Source: Wenzhouxiangella sp.
GTDB lineage: Bacteria > Pseudomonadota > Gammaproteobacteria > Xanthomonadales > Wenzhouxiangellaceae
Assembly (NCBI GenBank): GCA_007121485.1
Contig: SKKM01000040.1
Location: 1-8,378, forward strand
Direction: 5' to 3'
Length of the DNA: 8,378 nucleotides
Under the pieces are notes generated by a model. That model made no database searches, was not told the DNA's origin, and saw only the letters and a list, made by a program, of their open reading frames with translations. The translations under genes and the position numbers were made by a program. Shown one piece after another: positions 6,361 through 8,378 of the stretch. How positions within the stretch are numbered: the stretch's first letter is position 1; every line of letters begins with the position of its first letter.

Positions 6361-7533
6361 TCAATCGGACCCGAACAGGCCGCCCAGCCACATCCGGATG
6401 CCGTCGGTGGTGCGGCCGATGAAACCGGCCTGCTCGACGTCGGCCAGCGCGACCAGCGGCCGGCTGCTGATCACCTCGCCGTCCATGCTGATCACCAGCT
6501 GACCCAGGCGATCTCCCGTCTCAATGGGCGCGACCAGGCGGTCGGCCAGCTCCATGCGCGCCTGCAGAGCGTCGTAGCGGCCGCGCTGCACGGTCACGAA
6601 GAAATCCTCGGCCAGGCCCAGCGGCAGTTCGCCGCCCTTGCCGCGCCAGACCCGCTCGCGGCTCAGTTCGGCGCCGCCGTCGTAGAGCTGGAAGGTCTCG
6701 AAGAAACGGAAGCCGTAGTTGAGCAGCGCCTGGCTGGCGGTCGCCCGCGCCTCCTCGTTGGCCGAGCCCATGACCACGCTGATCAGGCGCATGCCGTCGC
6801 GGCTGGCCGAGGTCACCAGGCAGTAGCCCGCGCTGCTGGTGTGGCCGGTCTTGAGACCATCGACCGACGGGTCGCGCCACAGCAGGCGGTTGCGATTGTG
6901 CTGGCGGATGTCGGCAAAGGTGAACTCGCGCTGCGAGTACCAGCGGTAGAACTCGGGAAACTCGCTGATGATCGCGCGCGCCAGGATGGCGATGTCGCGC
7001 GCGGTGGTGTACTGGTCCGGATCGGGCAGGCCGGTGGCGTTGGTGTAGTTGGTGCCGGTCATTCCCAGCGCCGCCGCCTGCTTGTTCATCAGGCTGGCGA
7101 ACACCGCTTCGTCGCCGGCGATGTGCTCGGCGATCGCCACGCTGGCGTCGTTGCCGGACTGGATGATGATGCCCTGCAGCAGATCCTCCACCGTGACCCG
7201 GCGGCCCACCTCGACGAACATGCGCGAGCCGGGCGTGCGCCAGGCACGCTCCGAAATCAGCACTTCGTCTTCAAGGGTCAGGTTGCCGGCCGCGATTTCA
7301 CGGAAGGCGACAAAGGAGGTCATCAGCTTGGTGATGCTGGCCGGTTCGACGCGGGCGTCGCTTTCGCGCTCGGCCAGGACCACGTCGCTGTGGAAATCGA
7401 TCAGGATGAAGCTGGTCGCATTCACCGAGGGCGGAGCCGGAATCGGCACCTGGGCCTGGGCCAGCAGCGCCCAGGACATCAGCAAGCAGGTCAGCAGGGC
7501 GGCGCGGGCCGCGCAATTGAGATTTCGCATCAT
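6361..7533 (-). CDS. dacA: D-alanyl-D-alanine carboxypeptidase (PBP5/6-type, DacA family)
   Basis: DacA is a class C low-molecular-weight penicillin-binding protein. It removes the terminal D-Ala from peptidoglycan pentapeptides in the periplasm. The protein is 390 residues against 403 in E. coli PBP5. A signal peptide covers residues 1-27 (MMRNLNCAAR, then a hydrophobic run) with likely cleavage at AQA|QVP. The serine acyl-enzyme motifs are complete: S66-I-T-K69, S126-G-N128 and K228-T-G230. A PBP5_C-type beta domain follows at about residues 290-370. The C-terminus (FIGRTTDGIRMWLGGLFGSD) looks like the amphipathic helix that anchors PBP5-type enzymes to the inner membrane. Two adjacent ATG codons (7533, 7530) can start it, 22 nt after the rlpA stop. 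An ATG at 7569 would overlap rlpA and add residues ahead of the signal peptide, so I consider it less likely. The rlpA-dacA-ybeD-lipB order supports the dacA assignment over other PBP5/6 paralogues. Confidence 0.95.
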   Translation of the reverse strand: MMRNLNCAARAALLTCLLMSWALLAQAQVPIPAPPSVNATSFILIDFHSDVVLAERESDARVEPASITKLMTSFVAFREIAAGNLTLEDEVLISERAWRTPGSRMFVEVGRRVTVEDLLQGIIIQSGNDASVAIAEHIAGDEAVFASLMNKQAAALGMTGTNYTNATGLPDPDQYTTARDIAILARAIISEFPEFYRWYSQREFTFADIRQHNRNRLLWRDPSVDGLKTGHTSSAGYCLVTSASRDGMRLISVVMGSANEEARATASQALLNYGFRFFETFQLYDGGAELSRERVWRGKGGELPLGLAEDFFVTVQRGRYDALQARMELADRLVAPIETGDRLGQLVISMDGEVISSRPLVALADVEQAGFIGRTTDGIRMWLGGLFGSD

Positions 7534-7555
7534 GGGGTTGAGGACGGCTAGGCGT

Positions 7556-8378
7556 TCAAGGATACACATATCGGGGCCGGTCGAAACCCAGGCTCACCAC
7601 ATCTTCGACCAGGCGCAGGGTCTGGCCGAGTTCGTGCAGAGGCCCGACCTGGACGCGCCAGATCAGCCCATTCTGGGTCTGCGCGCGCTCGGTGCGCACG
7701 GGTGCGACGCCGCCATGCCCGAGTTCACGGGCCATGCGCTCGGCGCGCTCGCGATCGGAGAAAGCGCCGACCTGCAGCAGGACCGGAAAGCGCGCCGGCC
7801 GCACCTGTTCGGTGATCGGATCATCGAAGGTGATCGCCCGCACCTCGACCGGACCGGTGCCGGCCTGCTCGATGCCGAGCTTGACCGCGGCCGCCCACGA
7901 CAGATCGATGACGCGGTCGGGGTGGAAGGGCCCGCGGTCGTTGATGCGCACGATGATGCTGCGGCCGTTGTCAAGGTTGCGGACTTCGGCGAAGGTCGGC
8001 AGGGGCAGGGTGCGGTGCGCGGCGGTGAGCTGGAACATGTCGTAGGGCTCGCCCGACGAGGTCAGTCGGCCGTGGAACTTGGTGCCGTACCACGAGGCGA
8101 TGCCGCGCGACACGTAGCCGTCGGCGCTGTGCTTGACGTAGTAGGTCTCGCCAAGAACCGTGTAGGGGCTGTGGTTGCCGTGCGAACTGCGCGGCTCGGG
8201 GCCGGGAACGATCGGCCGGATGCGGCTCACGTCCAGGGCCACGTCGGGCGGACCGTCGACGATGGTGCCGGGCGGCTTGGCCGGACCCGGCGCGGTCAGC
8301 GGTTCGGCGTCCCGGCCGGGCGTGGCGCAGCCGGCCAGCAGGCCGAGCAGGACGATCGCCGCGAGCCAGCGTCCCGGC
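7556..8378 (-). CDS. rlpA: RlpA, septal-ring lipoprotein / lytic transglycosylase with SPOR domain (start beyond right edge)
   Basis: RlpA is an outer-membrane lipoprotein that, in Pseudomonas aeruginosa, cleaves peptidoglycan strands lacking stem peptides at the division site. The window holds 273 residues; only the initiation codon and probably a few residues are missing. Numbering from the first visible codon, a hydrophobic signal leads to the lipobox LLAGC with lipidated Cys17 (TGC at 8329-8327). Alanine at +2 fits outer-membrane sorting. A proline-rich linker follows, then the double-psi beta-barrel at about residues 92-185 (GIASWYG, TAAHRTLP, VRINDRGPF). His121 and Asp147 are 26 residues apart, as are the residues needed in P. 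aeruginosa RlpA (H131/D157, from memory), so the enzyme is probably active. A SPOR domain fills about 196-271 (FPVLLQVGAFSDRERAERMA, WRVQVGPL), which binds denuded glycan at septa. An internal GTG at 8242 would lose the lipobox and is unlikely to be the start. Confidence 0.95.
   Translation of the reverse strand, partial: PGRWLAAIVLLGLLAGCATPGRDAEPLTAPGPAKPPGTIVDGPPDVALDVSRIRPIVPGPEPRSSHGNHSPYTVLGETYYVKHSADGYVSRGIASWYGTKFHGRLTSSGEPYDMFQLTAAHRTLPLPTFAEVRNLDNGRSIIVRINDRGPFHPDRVIDLSWAAAVKLGIEQAGTGPVEVRAITFDDPITEQVRPARFPVLLQVGAFSDRERAERMARELGHGGVAPVRTERAQTQNGLIWRVQVGPLHELGQTLRLVEDVVSLGFDRPRYVYP

Noticed and set aside
6350..6391. Upstream GTG start for ybeD adding 14 residues
   Set aside because: The extension is encoded within the end of dacA and has no counterpart in YbeD; ATG at 6349 gives the family length.
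7534..7569. Upstream ATG start for dacA at 7569
   Set aside because: It overlaps the end of rlpA and adds 12 residues in front of a normal signal peptide; ATG ATG at 7533/7530 fits better.
1..8378. tRNA, rRNA, CRISPR array, insertion sequence, phage or defence genes
   Set aside because: No clover-leaf sequence, regularly spaced repeats, transposase motifs or terminal inverted repeats were seen; the window is almost fully occupied by seven housekeeping genes.

Overview
The window is GC-rich (clearly above 60% by eye), tightly packed chromosomal DNA from a gammaproteobacterium. The AceE, PriA, LipB and Prc proteins all resemble their Escherichia coli counterparts along their length. The gene order rlpA-dacA-ybeD-lipB is the classic gammaproteobacterial arrangement. 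The high GC and the altered order after lipB suggest a non-enteric lineage such as a Xanthomonadales/Lysobacterales or Chromatiales relative; this placement is inference only. All seven genes lie on the minus strand, so transcription runs from the right edge to the left. No mobile element, RNA gene, CRISPR array or plus-strand gene can be supported.

Layout in the direction of transcription: rlpA (8378-7556, first codons beyond the right edge) is followed by dacA (7533-6361), ybeD (6349-6083), lipB (6086-5415, overlapping ybeD by 4 nt), prc (5346-3208, after a 68-nt spacer with a perfect hairpin), priA (3178-1028) and aceE (889 to the left edge, C-terminal two thirds missing). From rlpA to priA no gap exceeds 68 nt and no intrinsic terminator was seen, so this could be one transcription unit. 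The longest stretch without a gene is 138 nt (890-1027) before aceE. It carries a candidate sigma70 promoter, a 15-nt inverted repeat and a 9-nt direct repeat, so aceE probably starts its own unit.

Two themes meet here. RlpA (lipoprotein murein glycosidase with a SPOR domain), DacA (D,D-carboxypeptidase) and Prc (periplasmic processing protease) all belong to peptidoglycan maturation and its control. LipB (octanoyl transfer to lipoyl domains) and AceE (E1 of pyruvate dehydrogenase, whose E2 partner needs lipoate) belong to pyruvate oxidation. YbeD is a small conserved protein of unknown role that usually sits beside lipB. PriA restarts stalled replication forks and appears to be an unrelated passenger.

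Nothing looks like a new defence or mobile system. The points most worth a second look are the replacement of lipA by prc after lipB, the hairpin and start ambiguity at the lipB-prc junction, and the repeat-bearing aceE leader.
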